Source: Podocnemis expansa (lineage: Eukaryota; Chordata; Testudines; Podocnemididae). Taken from it: a stretch of DNA of 64,000 nucleotides. Positions 1-11,515 of the stretch are shown piece by piece. Below the pieces are notes generated by a model. The model saw nothing but the letters and a program-made list of their open reading frames with translations, made no database searches and had not been told where the DNA came from. The DNA lies in the NCBI GenBank assembly GCA_007922195.1, contig ML682118.1:1916393-1980392 (forward strand), in the 5' to 3' direction. Numbering within the stretch: position 1 is the stretch's first letter; each line of letters starts with the position of its first letter. The translations under genes were made by a program, and so were the position numbers.

Positions 1-1260
1 TATAATTCTCTCACTTTCCTAGGATTCGGTATTGGCAGCAAACATGCTGCACAGAAACCTATGGGAAAGGCTTTATCCTCCTATACAGTATTTTTACTGT
101 GGGAAGAATTTATTTATTTATTTATTTTAATTTCAATGGCCAGTAATGTTTACTTTAAGATTTTTTTAAGATGTTTATTAATTTAAACTGAACAACTGAA
201 TGAAAATATTAATCGTGAGTATTTTTCAATTGTATTGATTGAAACCATAATGACTGCAAACATGGAGAGAATCAAAAATTGTTTAATCACTCATTGATAT
301 TGAAGATCAAATAGTTGAAAACAACTATATAAATCATTAAACCAAACTGTGAACATCACGTCAAACCATAAAACATAAACATCCTTATATCACCAAATCA
401 TAAGTATTTTTAATATTTGTTTGCTTGTATAATTCGTAATGATCCTAATTCAGAAGTCTAAATCACTGATTTTTTTAACTTTATGTCGTTAAAGCATTTT
501 TCTTATTTTGCTTTTCAGTAAATTTTGATTCTCAGTGGAAATAGGTTTTTGTTGCTTTGTTTGCATAGGGTGACATCCACATATACTGATAGATAAAAAA
601 TATAATACTTCCAAGCAAAAGTATTATGTACTAAATAGCATTGCAAAGTCAAGCACTCAAATTTTAGGACTGGTCAAACTGAAGCTTCCTCATGCAATTG
701 TAGTGAAGTTGCCCTCGTCATAGTAATTTAGATACAGCTTTAATTATGTGATTATATTCCACATACATACCACAGGACTCATAAGAAAATTGAAAAAAAA
801 CCAGTAATGAGAAATATTAGACAACCTTAGTTATAGGTGTTGCTTCCAGCGGTTTCTATATTAATGCCCCATATATGGAAGCAGAAGCTCAAGAGTGGGA
901 AAGTTGTGGCCATACTGTTTAATGACCCATGCATGGAAGGATCAAGAAAAACAAAGGTGTGAACAATGGAGCATAATAGCACTAGGGGTCTATGTTCCCT
1001 CTAAGCTGTGTGCACAGCCTAGGAAAAATTAGAAGGAACATTGCTAGGGATACCAGAAGATAAGGGGTGGGGTAATTGCGGCTGTGCTGATTAACAGACA
1101 GAGGTATAGACACTTTAAGAAAGCAGAGTTGAAGTGAATATCACTTATTAATCTTATCTATATACCACAGGTCACATGTAGATTCTAATCTCTTAGTTTA
1201 TTTTGTTTAATTTATTTATTTATTTATTTATTTATTTTATTTTTGGATGCATTTATTCAG
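1..1260. other. Intronic AT-rich DNA upstream of the first visible PLA2G4 exon
   Basis: No coding exon is recognisable before 1261. The sequence is AT-rich with a TTTA-type microsatellite at about 1208-1240 that runs into the splice acceptor of the next exon. The only recognisable insertion is the tiny hAT-like element at 990-1043. Earlier exons of the phospholipase gene should lie to the left of the window. Confidence 0.6.
990..1043. mobile_element. Miniature hAT-like element, about 54 bp
   Basis: Its ends read TATGTTCCCTCTAAGC and, inverted, AGAAGGAACATTG. The same terminal sequence (GTTCCCTCTAAG / TTAGAGGGAAC) bounds larger elements at 19029-19184 and 48798-49908 and the right end near 21050. 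The flanks CTAGGGGT (982-989) and CTAGGGAT (1044-1051) look like an 8-bp target duplication with one mismatch, as expected for hAT transposons. At this size it is almost only termini. Confidence 0.55.
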
Positions 1261-1415
1261 CTGCTATTGACTCCACTGAGTTGGTGAAGAATAAAGTCAT
1301 CTCCTTGGTTGATGCTGGCATAGCCATAAACCTTGCTTTTCCACTGGTTCTCCGTCAGGAAAGGAAAGTGAAATTGATATTATCCTTTGACTATGGCCCT
1401 TTTGAGCCATTTAAG
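1261..1415 (+). CDS. Cytosolic phospholipase A2 (PLA2G4 family, gamma-like), antepenultimate coding exon
   Basis: This is a 155-bp exon between an acceptor (TTATTCAG at 1253-1260) and a donor (AAG|GTAACT at 1415/1416). The first two bases finish a codon from an upstream exon. It encodes the region around LVDAGIAINLAFPLVLR and LILSFDYGPFEPF. In group IV cytosolic phospholipases the D of the (V)D-[SA]-G motif is the catalytic aspartate of the Ser/Asp dyad, and the R and the FD(F/Y) strand are family-conserved. The enzyme releases fatty acid from membrane phospholipids in the cytoplasm. The exon ends in phase 0, matching the next exon at 2498. The nucleophilic-serine exon lies outside the window. 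Assignment to the gamma paralogue rests on C-terminal resemblance only. Confidence 0.88.
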
Positions 1416-2497
1416 GTAACTTCTAGCTTTGTTAGCCTTTTTTACAGTCATACCATCTGAGGGCCCATTGTGCCAGGTGATGTTTGAATACAGAAGAATA
1501 AATTGTTCCTGACTAAGGCAGAAGAGTCCAACAAATAAAGTTAGAATCTTTTTTAAAAAAAATAATATTATTTTCTTTATTTCATTGCTGGATGACAGTT
1601 CAGGACAGGGAGGAAGCAAGAAAATGCATATATTTCCAAACCCGCTAGAGGAAAGTTTAATGGAAATAATCTAACCAACCAAGCATAAAGTTGGCCAGAA
1701 CACTGAAGTCAAGACACATACTTTTGTGAGATGCCCTAGGGCCCATAGAAAGAGAACTTCCAAAGTACAACAAATACTTTGCTCCTTTAATCAATGGAAA
1801 TAGGTCAACACATGTATCTTTGCAAATCCACTCAAGAGTGACCTCAAGGAAAGAGATTTATTTTGCATTTTATCAGCAAGATGGAAACTCTGGTAGCCTT
1901 GAGTTTTGATGTAAAAAGTCCTAAGGTGAATATTGACTCATAGAGGAAATGATCCCCACTGAACCAAGGTCAGTGAGATAATGGTTCTTATTTGACCAGC
2001 TAGTGGTGTAATAGACAAGCTTTAGAGCTTACAATGAGCTCTTTGGGTCTTGCTGAAGCACTCGGATCTATTCCTGTTGAGCAGCAGTGGTCTGCTGTTA
2101 ATCTTTTAGCCCTGTGATGGAGTACTGGAGTCAGTGTATCTTGTGTGAGCCATGCTTATGCCTGTGCGCTGAGATTTTACAAGCCCTTAAGTGTCTTAAG
2201 TGCCCAGTTCATATAGACTGTTCCAGGCAGGTAAATTCATGCTCCTTTGAGCTTCTTTGGCAATCCCAGCCATAAAGCATCTGTGTAGACGCCTATGGTT
2301 TCAACATGAACATTCTTCCTATTCTAAAAACAGAGAGTATGGTTTCCATCAGAAGTTTTTGGCTTAGTCAACTTAATAAACACCTAAGAACAAAACTTAC
2401 ATTTTTGTGTTTTCATTTCAGTTACCTGATTTTAAGTATTTGATTTTTTGGACAGCAGTTCTTCTAAATAAAATAATCATGATTCCTTCATTCATAG
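1416..2497. other. PLA2G4 intron
   Basis: This intron of about 1.08 kb separates two phase-compatible exons, with donor GTAACT at 1416 and acceptor CATTCATAG ending at 2497. I see no recognisable repeat or conserved element in it. Confidence 0.7.
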
Positions 2498-2666
2498 GCA
2501 ATAAAGCAAGCTGCAAAATACTGTAAAGAAAACCACATCCCATTCCCTGATGTAGATGAGAAATTACTCAAAGACCCAGATAACCCTGCTGATTGCTACA
2601 TCTTCAGAGGAGACGGTGCTCCCACCGTCATGCACTTCCCACTTTTCAACAAAGTGAATTGCCCAG
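2498..2666 (+). CDS. Cytosolic phospholipase A2 (PLA2G4 family), penultimate coding exon
   Basis: This is a 169-bp exon, entered in phase 0 and left in phase 1 at CCCAG|GTAACT. It encodes the stretch with IPFPDVDEKLL, CYIFRGDGAPTVMHFPLFN and NCP. The pattern (L/I)PFP.(V/I)D ... CY.F ... PT(V/I)(M/I)HF.L.N is the C-terminal part of the catalytic alpha/beta domain in cPLA2 proteins. No stop or frameshift is present, so with its neighbours this looks like a functional host gene. Confidence 0.88.
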
Positions 2667-2832
2667 GTAACTTTAATGTCATGTCATTTTTCTTAAAGAG
2701 GTAAGATATCAACAGCGTATAGGGACTGGAATTAAAGGTCAGATCAATCTAAGCCAATGTCTTGTCTTAAAGAGTATCCAGTGACAGAAACTTAGGAGGA
2801 ACGTGGGGAAAATCACAGAGTAAGTAGTCATA

Positions 2833-3165
2833 GGCTGTGTTCACACAGCACTTTTGTTTCGAAACAACCTCGTTGTTTCGAAACAAAAAAAATGTTCACA
2901 CGATGCACCGTTGTTTCGAAACAACAGGAACCCGTTGTTTCGAAACAAGGGCGTTGTTTCGAAACAAGTTAAACCCCATTTGGGGTCAAAACAACCTTGT
3001 TTCAAAACACTTGTTTTGAAACAACGCGTGTGAACGTGTTGTTTTCGAACAAGACGTTCCAAAACAACATTTAAAGGGCTGCCCCCTCAGGACCTTGGCC
3101 AGGGTGCTGACGGGTGTCCCCTAGCCAGCAGGCACCGGCGGGGTTCAGCGCTGCCCAGCGCTGCT
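2833..3165. mobile_element. Harbinger-like MITE, TTTCGAAA-word family, right side lost in gap
   Basis: It starts GGCTGTGTTCACACAGC and continues as iterations of TTGTTTCGAAACAA in both orientations, then a GC-rich core with a CCCCTCAGGACC-type segment. The second end is hidden by the gap at 3166-3565. Related copies lie at 17146-17492, 21053-21772, 44790-45193, 47912-48371 and 61901-62348. Confidence 0.7.
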
Positions 3166-3565
3166 NNNNNNNNNNNNNNNNNNNNNNNNNNNNNNNNNNN
3201 NNNNNNNNNNNNNNNNNNNNNNNNNNNNNNNNNNNNNNNNNNNNNNNNNNNNNNNNNNNNNNNNNNNNNNNNNNNNNNNNNNNNNNNNNNNNNNNNNNNN
3301 NNNNNNNNNNNNNNNNNNNNNNNNNNNNNNNNNNNNNNNNNNNNNNNNNNNNNNNNNNNNNNNNNNNNNNNNNNNNNNNNNNNNNNNNNNNNNNNNNNNN
3401 NNNNNNNNNNNNNNNNNNNNNNNNNNNNNNNNNNNNNNNNNNNNNNNNNNNNNNNNNNNNNNNNNNNNNNNNNNNNNNNNNNNNNNNNNNNNNNNNNNNN
3501 NNNNNNNNNNNNNNNNNNNNNNNNNNNNNNNNNNNNNNNNNNNNNNNNNNNNNNNNNNNNNNNNN
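3166..3565. other. Assembly gap (400 N)
   Basis: A run of exactly 400 N lies in a GC-rich, inverted-repeat MITE core. Reading frames that cross it have no meaning. Confidence 0.99.
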
Positions 3566-3660
3566 TGGGAGTGGTCCTGCTTTTTTTGGCAGGGGGTTGG
3601 ACTAGATGACCTCGTGGGGTCCCTTCCAACCCTATGATTCTATGATTCTATGATTCTATA
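3566..3660 (+). repeat. CR1 LINE 3' tail fragment
   Basis: It reads GGGTTGGACTAGATGACC ... CCTATGATTCTATGATTC, the typical 3' untranslated end of CR1 with its short terminal repeat. Near-identical tails end the CR1 copies at 8397 (- strand) and 39884 (+ strand). Confidence 0.85.
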
Positions 3661-4905
3661 TGTAAAAAACATCAAATAGCTACCAACATTATGAATGGTC
3701 TAGTTTACTTATAAGGAATGACCCTCATTAGCATTTGTATTTTCCTTTAATATGTCTTTGAAGGGCAGATTTGAGCTATGCAACTTGCAAAGTCCTTATT
3801 TTTACTGGCCCAGAGTCAAAATGTATATTGAATCCTATCAGCATTTGGCTTTGATGATATGTGCCAGGAGTTCCACAGGTTATCTCAGTGTAAGAAAAAT
3901 AGTGTTTACTTTTATTATTTTTATGTTTGCAAATGATCTGTTTAGCCAGAGCTAAGAATTGGTTGCCTTCTTTCTTTAGCACCAGTCAAGACATAGGAGC
4001 CAAATCTTCTCTCTATTATGCAAGTGAAATCAAAGGAATTAATACCAAAGGTAGATTTATACTACTGCAATCAAAAGATGAGTCTGGAACATAAGGACAA
4101 ATTCAGAGTGGAATGCAGAGGAGTCTAAAATTTGATGAACTTTTCTCCTTCTTTCAGCTGTCTGGGCATGCTCAGACTCCCAAACAGTCTGCATAAGTTC
4201 TGTGTTTTATTCACTGTGCATACAGATTGTGACAGCAGTAGGTGTCCATCTACCAAAATCATAGGAGTTTTGTAAAAACACAGGGGCAATACTTCTTAAG
4301 GAGTCTAATGGAATTAGGTACCAAAAACCATTGTTTCCTTTGGAACCCATAGATAGGTAGATACATGGCACTCTAGGTTAATTTATTTTAGTGCAAATAA
4401 GAGCAGAATTTGCTTCTTGTTTTTTTTCATGAACGTGCTGGATATAGGGACTATAGAGAAAAGGAAAGAGAAACAAGACAGTGGAGAAAGAGGGAAAATT
4501 GAAGAATAAATTTGATAGAATTAAAATAAAAAAAAGTCGAAGTCAGGAGACAACAGGAGGCAAGACCCCCGAGAAGTACAAAGAACCCAGCTTAGTTCAA
4601 GAGGCTACTGACGCTGAGTCCTAAAGATTACAGTTTATGGAAATGCATTAGGTATGTTACTGCTGATTGTTGTAGACAAACATCTAGATGTTTTGATACT
4701 GTGAATAGAGTATTTGGAAAATCCCTTTCCTTACACATGAGCCTCACTTGATTCTTCTTCTTAAGTCTGGGAAGCAAAGAACCCCTCTCACAACTTCCTG
4801 GATCCCTAGAATGCAATCATAATAAGAGAAGTTGTTGACACTATGGTAGTCATATTAATACCCTCATTCTAAAAATGTATTTACATAATTTCTCTTTGAT
4901 TTCAG

Positions 4906-5078
4906 CCTATGTGAAAGAATGGCTGGTTCGATTTACTCCTCTTCGCTTTGTGTACAATGAAGGAGATGTCAACAAACTCCTCCAGACAGCCAGATTGAAT
5001 GTGTTGAACAACAAAGACAAGATCCTGGAAGAGATCAGACACATCGTGTGTTGCTCTAATGAGAAGTCAAGCTATTAG
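4906..5078 (+). CDS. Cytosolic phospholipase A2 (PLA2G4 family), terminal coding exon
   Basis: After the acceptor TTGATTTCAG (to 4905) the exon completes the split codon and encodes YVKEWLVRFTPLRFVYNEGD, a segment with LLQTARLNVLNNKDKILEEI, and a short tail before TAG at 5076-5078. The alternation of a strand ending in F.Y and a helix with LNNK(D)KI(L)EEI matches the extreme C-terminus of group IV phospholipases. The tail contains CC eight residues before the end but no CaaX box, so a prenylated end as in human cPLA2-gamma is not supported. Confidence 0.86.
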
Positions 5079-5204
5079 GAGGCTCCTATGTCTATACCCT
5101 GCTTAGGTTAAAGCTACCTGATACATTTTTCAAACTATAGAATCATTAGTTTGCTGGAAAATGTCATTAATTGGGAGTTTCAGCCTCTGGTGTGAAAGCA
5201 CCTA

Positions 5205-5571
5205 GGGTATGTTTACACTGGAGACTTAAATCAACTTAACCTTCCTTAAATGGGTGTAAGGAAAGCTCCATCCACACTGGGAATATATTATGTTGATTGA
5301 AGCTCTTCCTTGAGTTGACTTAATAACCCTACATCTTAAAGTCAACTTAACGCGTATGTTGACCTTAGTAAGTGGACTTAAAGTAATGTAGATGGAGAGT
5401 AGCCCTTAAGTCCACTTACTAAGGTCAATGTAGCAGCTGGCAGTGAGTATGTGGGCAATCTACAGAAGTTTTCAGTGTAGATGCTCTAAGTCAACTTATA
5501 AGGTTGACTTTAAGTCAACTTAAATTTGACCTTGTTAAAATGACATAACAAAGCCTCATGCAGACATACCC
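5205..5571. mobile_element. Harbinger-like MITE, AAGTCAACTT-word family, copy 1
   Basis: The ends are GGGTATGTTTACACTGG and, inverted, GCAGACATACCC. They are flanked by CTA at 5202-5204 and 5572-5574, a 3-bp duplication of the type made by PIF/Harbinger elements. The body is repeated words TTAAGTTGACTTAA / AAGTCAACTTAA. Confidence 0.75.
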
Positions 5572-5574
5572 CTA

Positions 5575-5873
5575 GGCTATGTCTACACTAGAGGACTCTT
5601 TTGAGTCACTTTAATAAGGTTGATTTAAAGTCAAGTTTATTAAGTTGACTAAGACACTTCCCATTTGTTTAAGTCAACTTTAATGGCCATATTTTGTTAC
5701 ACCAACTTAATAAAGTTGACTTAACCCTAAAAGTCAGCTTTAAGGGTGACAGCTATTAAGTTGACTTAAGTAAATGATTATGGTGACTTAATGAACTCCA
5801 AATGTGGCCCTGGAGTTCCTTAAGTTAACTTAAGCCTGGTTAAGTCAACTTAAACCTCCAGTGTAAACATATC
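5575..5873. mobile_element. Harbinger-like MITE, AAGTCAACTT-word family, copy 2
   Basis: It starts GGCTATGTCTACACTAG directly after the CTA that closes copy 1 and ends CCAGTGTAAACATATC. The body uses the same words as copy 1. It lies head to tail with copies 1 and 3. Confidence 0.7.
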
Positions 5874-5876
5874 TTG

Positions 5877-6258
5877 GGCTATGTCTATGCTAGAGGGCTC
5901 ATATAAGGACCTTTTTGAGTTGACCTAGAGAGTCCCCATTTGTTTAACTCAACTTTATAAAGTCAACTGAAGCCAAGGTACCCATTTGAAGTCAACTTAA
6001 TAAAGTTGACTTTAAATGGGTCCCCTTGCTCGGATGGACTTTATAAAGTTGATTTACATAGCTCTCCTGCCTTAAGTCAAATTTATTAAGTCGGCTTTAA
6101 TGGCCACATTTTGTAAATCATCTTTAAGGGTGAGAGTTGTTAAGCTGACTTAAACAATTGCTCAAGTCAACTTAATGAATTTGAAAAGTGACCAGGGAGT
6201 TATTTAACTAGGCTTAAGCCTTGTAAAGTCAATTTAAGCCTCCATTGTAGACACAGCC
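5877..6258. mobile_element. Harbinger-like MITE, AAGTCAACTT-word family, copy 3
   Basis: It starts GGCTATGTCTATGCTAG and ends TTGTAGACACAGCC, followed by TTA. The body is AAGTCAACTT / TTAAAGTTGACTT words. Together with copies 1 and 2 it forms about 1 kb of nearly continuous inverted repeats in the probable 3' UTR of the phospholipase gene. Confidence 0.7.
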
Positions 6259-6450
6259 TTAATGCCTAGCACTTGCGTTAATTCCTTAAATTTACTGTGC
6301 TGTAGTTCCAATTCTTCTGGTTAATCACAGAGGAAAATCCCTCTTGGTATAACTCCATTCTTTGCTGCTTGTTGTGAATTTTACTCAAACAGTCTCTGCT
6401 CTGTGCAGGGCCAGATGCCATTGCCTCCTGCTCACAACTAATGTTTAGAC

Positions 6451-6456
6451 AATAAA
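6451..6456 (+). promoter_or_regulatory. Candidate polyadenylation signal of the PLA2G4-like gene
   Basis: The canonical AATAAA is followed within 30 bases by a GT-rich element (CAGTGTGTGTTC). No other hexamer with such context was noticed between the stop codon and here. Confidence 0.45.
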
Positions 6457-6460
6457 GCAT

Positions 6461-6984
6461 CTAATATCACACAGTGTGTGTTCATCCTAGACATGGTCTG
6501 CACAAGAAAAAGTATTAACCACCTGAGCTAGAGGCCGTATCCCTAAGCTTTTATCATATTACAGATTATTTGATACATTGAGGGATTAGAAAAAAAGATA
6601 AACTTGTTTTGTGGGGTAAAATCATTAACATTCTGAAGATGCGTAATTTTTTTGTAAAAAAAATATTGGAAATGCTATTGAAGTACTTATTAATGTGTTT
6701 AACTAGAAGCCCATACTTTGGATAAATTGAACCTTTTGATAATGTTTTCACTCATAAATTCTGGAGATAAAAATGGGGAAAAAGAATGCGTATTGGTGAG
6801 CTATCCATCACAGTTCAGTGTGCCTCTGTTGGAGTCGGGCCATCTTCATACAGGTGAAATGGGGAGCAGAATCCTGTCCACTATTTTCTTCAAATGTGTT
6901 CAGCTTCTTAAAGGAGTTGGGGTACCAACGTGAATGTGAAGAAAAAAACTATTTTATGTCTAGCTGTCATCTGGTAACAGAGGT
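6461..6984. other. Intergenic, nothing recognised
   Basis: AT-rich unique-looking sequence between the phospholipase 3' end and an old CR1 fragment. Confidence 0.5.
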
Positions 6985-7905
6985 TAGTGAGGCAGTTTTG
7001 TTCAAATTTTCATTAATGATTTGGAGGATGGGGTGAATTGCACACTCAGCAAGTTCGCAGCTGACCCTCAGCTGGAGGAAGTGGTAGATATGCAGGAAAG
7101 TATGTATAGGATAAAGTGTGACCTAGGAAGATTGCAGGATTGGGTAAAAAGAGACCTGAGCTGGAAGAAACTCATGCCCTGCTATGCAATGGGGACTGAC
7201 TGGCTATTTAACAGTTCTGCAGAAGAGGATGTGGGGATTACAGAGGGCAAGAAGCTGAGTATGAGTCAACAATATTCTCTTATTGTCAAGAATGCTAATA
7301 GTATATTGTGCTGCATTAGTAAGAGCATTACCAGCAGACTGAGGGAATCATAGAATCATAGGGTTGGAAGGGACCTCAAGAAGTGATCATTTCCCTCTAT
7401 TCAGCAATGGTGAGGCCACATTTGGAGTAATGCATCCTGTTGTGTGGGCTACAAAGCTGGACACATGTGGATAAATTGGGGAGAGTCCAAAAGAGTGGAA
7501 TGAAAATGTGTAGGGGGCTGGAACACATGGTTTATGAGGAGAGACTGAGGGAACAAGGCTTGTTCAGTCTGCAGAAGAGAAAAAGGAGGGGCTATTTGAT
7601 AGCAGCTTTCAAGTATCTGAAAGGAGGTTCCAGGGACAATGCAGCTAGACTGTTCTCAGTGGTAGCAGGTAACAGAACTAGGAAAACAGACTAAAATTGC
7701 AGAAGGGGAGGTCTAGTTTGGATATTAGAAAAATATTTTTCACTATCAGGGTGGTGAAGCACTGGAAAGGATTACCTAGGAAGGTGGTGGACTCTTCATC
7801 TTAGAGGTTTTTAAGATGTGGCTTGACAAAGCCCTGACTCAGATGATTTAGTTAAGGTTGGTCCAGATTTGAACAGGAAGTGGGACTACATGACATCTAT
7901 GTAAC
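6985..7905 (+). pseudogene. Old CR1 LINE fragment (C-terminal RT part of ORF2 and 3' UTR)
   Basis: Broken frames read like a decayed CR1 ORF2: a segment with CTLSKFAADPQLEE corresponds to the RT active-site region (FADDT in active CR1). It is followed by HLEY-equivalent text, LFSLQKRKRRGYLIAAFKYL, and the LFSV / KHW / VVDS end. About 39 bp resembling the antisense CR1 tail (AATCATAGAATCATAGGG) sits at 7349-7387 between homologous flanks. Divergence is much greater than in the copy at 8397-12985. Confidence 0.8.
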
Positions 7906-8396
7906 CAATGGTAAAAGGCTCAAGAGCCACAGAGTTTAAAAGAAAATGAAGAAAGAAGTGGGGCCCCTAAGCAGTGAGGATGGGAAGGAGGTTAAGAATA
8001 ATGTAGTCATGGCTTATTATCTAAACAAATATTTTTGCCATCATATTTAATGAATCTAATGATGAGCCTGGGGATTGTGCTACTGTGACTAATGATAATG
8101 AGAATTTGGAGGTTGAAATTACCATATGTTCGGTAGAAGGCAAACATTAACTGCTTAATAGGACTAAATTGGGGGCCCTTGATAATCCATCCAAGTAGTC
8201 ATTGGAAACACAGGGGTAGAGGAGGGAATGTGTGTGAAGAAGTCATAGGTTTGATGGCTCATGACCAATGACAATTCAACAGCAATTAAAGACCCCTGTT
8301 TGGGGGCAGGATGTCTACGTGACAACTAAGAAAAAAATATATTCAGTTAGTTATGATATCTTTGTTATCTGAAGAAACCTATCCTTTCAAAATAGC
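7906..8396. other. Intergenic, possible older CR1 remnant
   Basis: At about 7925-8170 the text resembles the linker between endonuclease and RT of CR1 (a frame reading YLNKYFCHH), but it is too decayed for a firm call. Nothing else was recognised. Confidence 0.3.
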
Positions 8397-8476
8397 AGAA
8401 TCATAGAATCCTAGGGTTGGAAGGGACCACATAGGTCATCTAGTCCAACCCCCTGCCAGAGGCAGGACCACTCGCA

Positions 8477-11301
8477 CTAAACCATCCCAGTCATGGTTTT
8501 GTCCAGCCGGGCCTTAAACACCTCCAGAGATGGAGACTCCACCACCTCCCTTGGCAGCTGATTCCAATGCTTCACCACTCGCCTAGTAAAAAAGTTTTTT
8601 CTAATATCCAGCCTCGACCTCCCTAACTGCAACTTGAGACCATTGCTCCTTGTTCTGTCCTCTGTTACCACCGAGAACAGTTGAGCTCCATCTTCCTTAG
8701 AGCATCCCTTCAAGTAGTTGAAGGTTGCTATCAAATCCCCCCTCAATCTTCTTTTCTGCAGACTAAATAAGCCTAATGCTTTCAGCCTATCCTCATAGGG
8801 CTTGTGCTCCAGCCCTTTAATCATTTTGGTTGCCCTCCTCTGAACTCTCTCTAGCATGTCCCTGTCCTTTTTGTAGTGGGGAGCCCAAAACTGAACACAG
8901 TATTCTAGATGGGGCCTCACCAGTGCAGAGTATAGGGGAATGATCACATCCTTTGATCCGCTGGTAACACTTCTTTTGATGCAGCCCAGTATGCCATTGG
9001 CCTTTTTGGAAGCAAGAGCACACTGCTGACTCATATCCAGCTTCCCATCCATCATGACCCCCAGGTCCTTTTCTACACAGCTGCTACTTAGCTGAATGTT
9101 CCCCAGCCTGTAGCAGTGCATGGGGTTTTTCCGTCCCACATGGAGGATTTTACACTTGTCCTTATTGAACTTCATAAGATTTTTATTGGCCCATTGTTCC
9201 AATTTATCTAGGTCTCCCTGAATCCTGTCCTTGCCCTCCAACGTGTCTACTGTTCCCCCCAGCTTGGTGTCATCCACAAACTTAGTGAGAGTGCAGTCTA
9301 TTCCATTGTCCAGATCATTGATGAAAATGTTGAACAGAACCGGCCCCAGGACCGACCCCTGGGGCACACCACTCGTGACTGGTGCCAGCTAGACATGGAA
9401 CCATTGATTCCTACATGCTGAAACTGTTGATCTAGCCAGTTTTCTATCCACCTTATAGTCCACCTATCCAACCCATACTTCCTTAATTTGCCAATGAGAA
9501 TGCTGTGGGAAACTGTATCAAAAGCCTTGCTAAAATCAAGGTGTATGACATCAACGGTTCTTCCTACATCCAGAAAACCAGTCATCTGCTCATAGAAGGA
9601 AATGAGATTGGTCAGGCATGATTTACCCTTGGTAAATCCATGCTGACTGTTCCTGATCACTTTATTTTCTTCTAAGTGTTTGAGAATGGATTCTTTAAGA
9701 ATCTGCTCCATAATTTTGCCAGGGATTGAGGTGAGGCTGACTGGTCTATAATTCCCCAGATCCTCCTTTTTCCCTTTCTTGAAAATAGGCACTACATTTG
9801 TTTTTTTCCAATCCTCTGGCACCTCCCCTGTTTTCCATGAGTTTTGAAAAATAACGGCCAGCGGTGCTGCTATCTCGTCGGCCAATTCCCTCAGCACCCT
9901 TGGATGCAGTTCGTCCGGCCCCATGGACTTGTGCACTTGCAGCTTCTTTAAGCAGTCCCTAACCTGACCTTCCGTCACCAAGGGCCTCTCTTCTTCTCTC
10001 CCATCTGCCATATCCATGGTAGTGGGCTGGGAGCTGACCCTGCCTGTGAAAACTGAAGCAAAAAAAGCATTGAGCACTTCAGCTTTTTCTTCATCCTCTG
10101 TCACGAGGATGCCTGCCCCATTCAGCAAGGGACCTACACCATCCCTGATCCTCTTCTTGTTATTAACATACTTGTAGAATCCCTTCTTGTTATCCTTTGC
10201 ATCCCTCACTAGCCGCAGCTCCATTTGTCCTTTGGCCTTTCTGATTTTGTCCCTGCAGTCCCTAGCAATATCTTTATATGCTTCCTTGGTCATCTGACCA
10301 AGCTTCCACTTCCTGTAAGCTTCCTTTTTATGTTTAAGCTCAGAGCAGAGTTCTCTGCTAAGCCATTCTGGCTGCCTCACATGTTTGTTCTTTCTCCTAA
10401 TTGGAATGGCAACTTCCTGTGCCCTTAGGAGGGTTTCTTTAAAATATAACCAGCTTTCTTGGACTCCTTTCCCCTTCAGATTAGCTTCCCAAGGGATCCT
10501 GCCCATCAGTTCCCTGAGGGACCCAAAATCTGCTCTTTTGAAGTCCAGGGTTTTTGTTTTGCTGCTTTGCTTCCTTCCTTTAATGAGCATCTTGAACTCA
10601 ACCATGTCATGGTCACTACTGCCTAGCTTGCCATTTACCTCTACCTCCCTGATCAATTCTTCTCTGTTTGTGAGCAGCAGGTCGAGAGGTGCAAGGCCCC
10701 TAGTTGGTTCCTCCAGCATTTGTACTAGAAAGTTGTCCCCAACACACTCTAAAAACTTCCTGGATTGCCCATGCACTGCTGTATTGGCCTCCCAGCAGAT
10801 GTCAGGGTAATTGAAGTCCCCCATGAGCACCAGGGCCTGTGATCTACAAGCTTCCTCTAGTTGTCCATAGAACACCTCATCCACCTCCTGCTTCTGGTCT
10901 GGTAGTCTATAGCAGACCCCCACCACAACATCCCCCTTGTTGCTTTTCCCTCTCAATGTAACCCACAGACTTTCTACAGGCACGCTTCCACTTCCATAAT
11001 GGAGCTCTGAGCACTCATAGAGCTCTTTTACATATAGTGCTACTCCTCCCCCTCTTCTTCCCTGCCTGACTTTCCTGAACAGTTTATACCCATCCATGGC
11101 AGAGCTCCAGTCATGCAGACTATCCCACCAAGTCTCCGTTATTCCTATGATATCATAGTTCCTTGTCTGCACTAGTACTTCCAGTTCTTCCTGTTTATTT
11201 CCCAGGCTCCTCGCATTAGTGTATGGGCACCTAAGATACCCGGTCACTTGCCCTACTTTGTCAGTTTGGTTTTCAATTCTATTGCATAAACCTCCTTGCA
11301 T
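8477..11301 (-). pseudogene. CR1 ORF2: AP-like endonuclease and reverse transcriptase, one frameshift
   Basis: It nicks target DNA and reverse-transcribes CR1 RNA. The N-terminal part (11301 down to about 10550) has endonuclease motifs ARSL, ITETWW, GDFNYPDICW and SSDHD. The RT part has GPDELHP, NYRPVSLTS, HGFTKGKS and LDFSKAFDTVSH. At about 9385 one base is missing relative to the CR1 copy at 38702-39884. The frame shifts just before [18 protein letters not shown], which continues in the other frame to 8477. The active-site box reads FVDDTK, where FADD is usual. The C-terminal part contains HLEYCVQFW and ends near GMV. I take the first ATG at 11301, but the frame may start further upstream. 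Confidence 0.9.
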
Positions 11302-11515
11302 TTTTTCTTGGAGTCCTCCTCCCCCACTCTCCTCGTGTGTTGGCGCTTCAGTGGAACATTTAAGACAATTATTTGACCCCCCCCCCCATGTTCCAACTAC
11401 CTTCTCTTTTATTGCTGATACTACAGTCCCAACACCCCCCCAAGTTCCATCCCTTCCCCCAGATCTCCCACATTGCCACTTACCTGTGGGCTTTGGTCTC
11501 CTTCCCCCATTGAAC

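Larger units (their letters stand above)
2667..4905. other. PLA2G4 last intron, with MITE, assembly gap and CR1 tail
   Basis: The intron of about 2.2 kb holds a MITE left end (2833 into the gap), a 400-base run of N (3166-3565) and a CR1 3' tail (3566-3660). Nothing recognisable lies in 3661-4905, which is ordinary intronic sequence ending in the acceptor TTTGATTTCAG. Confidence 0.65.
5079..6460 (+). other. Probable 3' UTR of the PLA2G4-like gene
   Basis: No further exon is apparent after the stop at 5078. The first good polyadenylation hexamer in context is AATAAA at 6451, followed by a GT-rich stretch (CACAGTGTGTGTTC). If that site is used, the UTR is about 1.38 kb and includes three tandem inverted-repeat MITEs (5205-6258). 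Confidence 0.45.

Noticed and set aside
3087..3629. Open frames of 160-180 codons on both strands
   Set aside because: They run through the 400-N gap; the real sequence on either side is MITE core and CR1 tail.
10225..10810. Plus-strand frames across 10225-10810 and 11219-12775
   Set aside because: Antisense shadows of CR1 ORF2 and ORF1.
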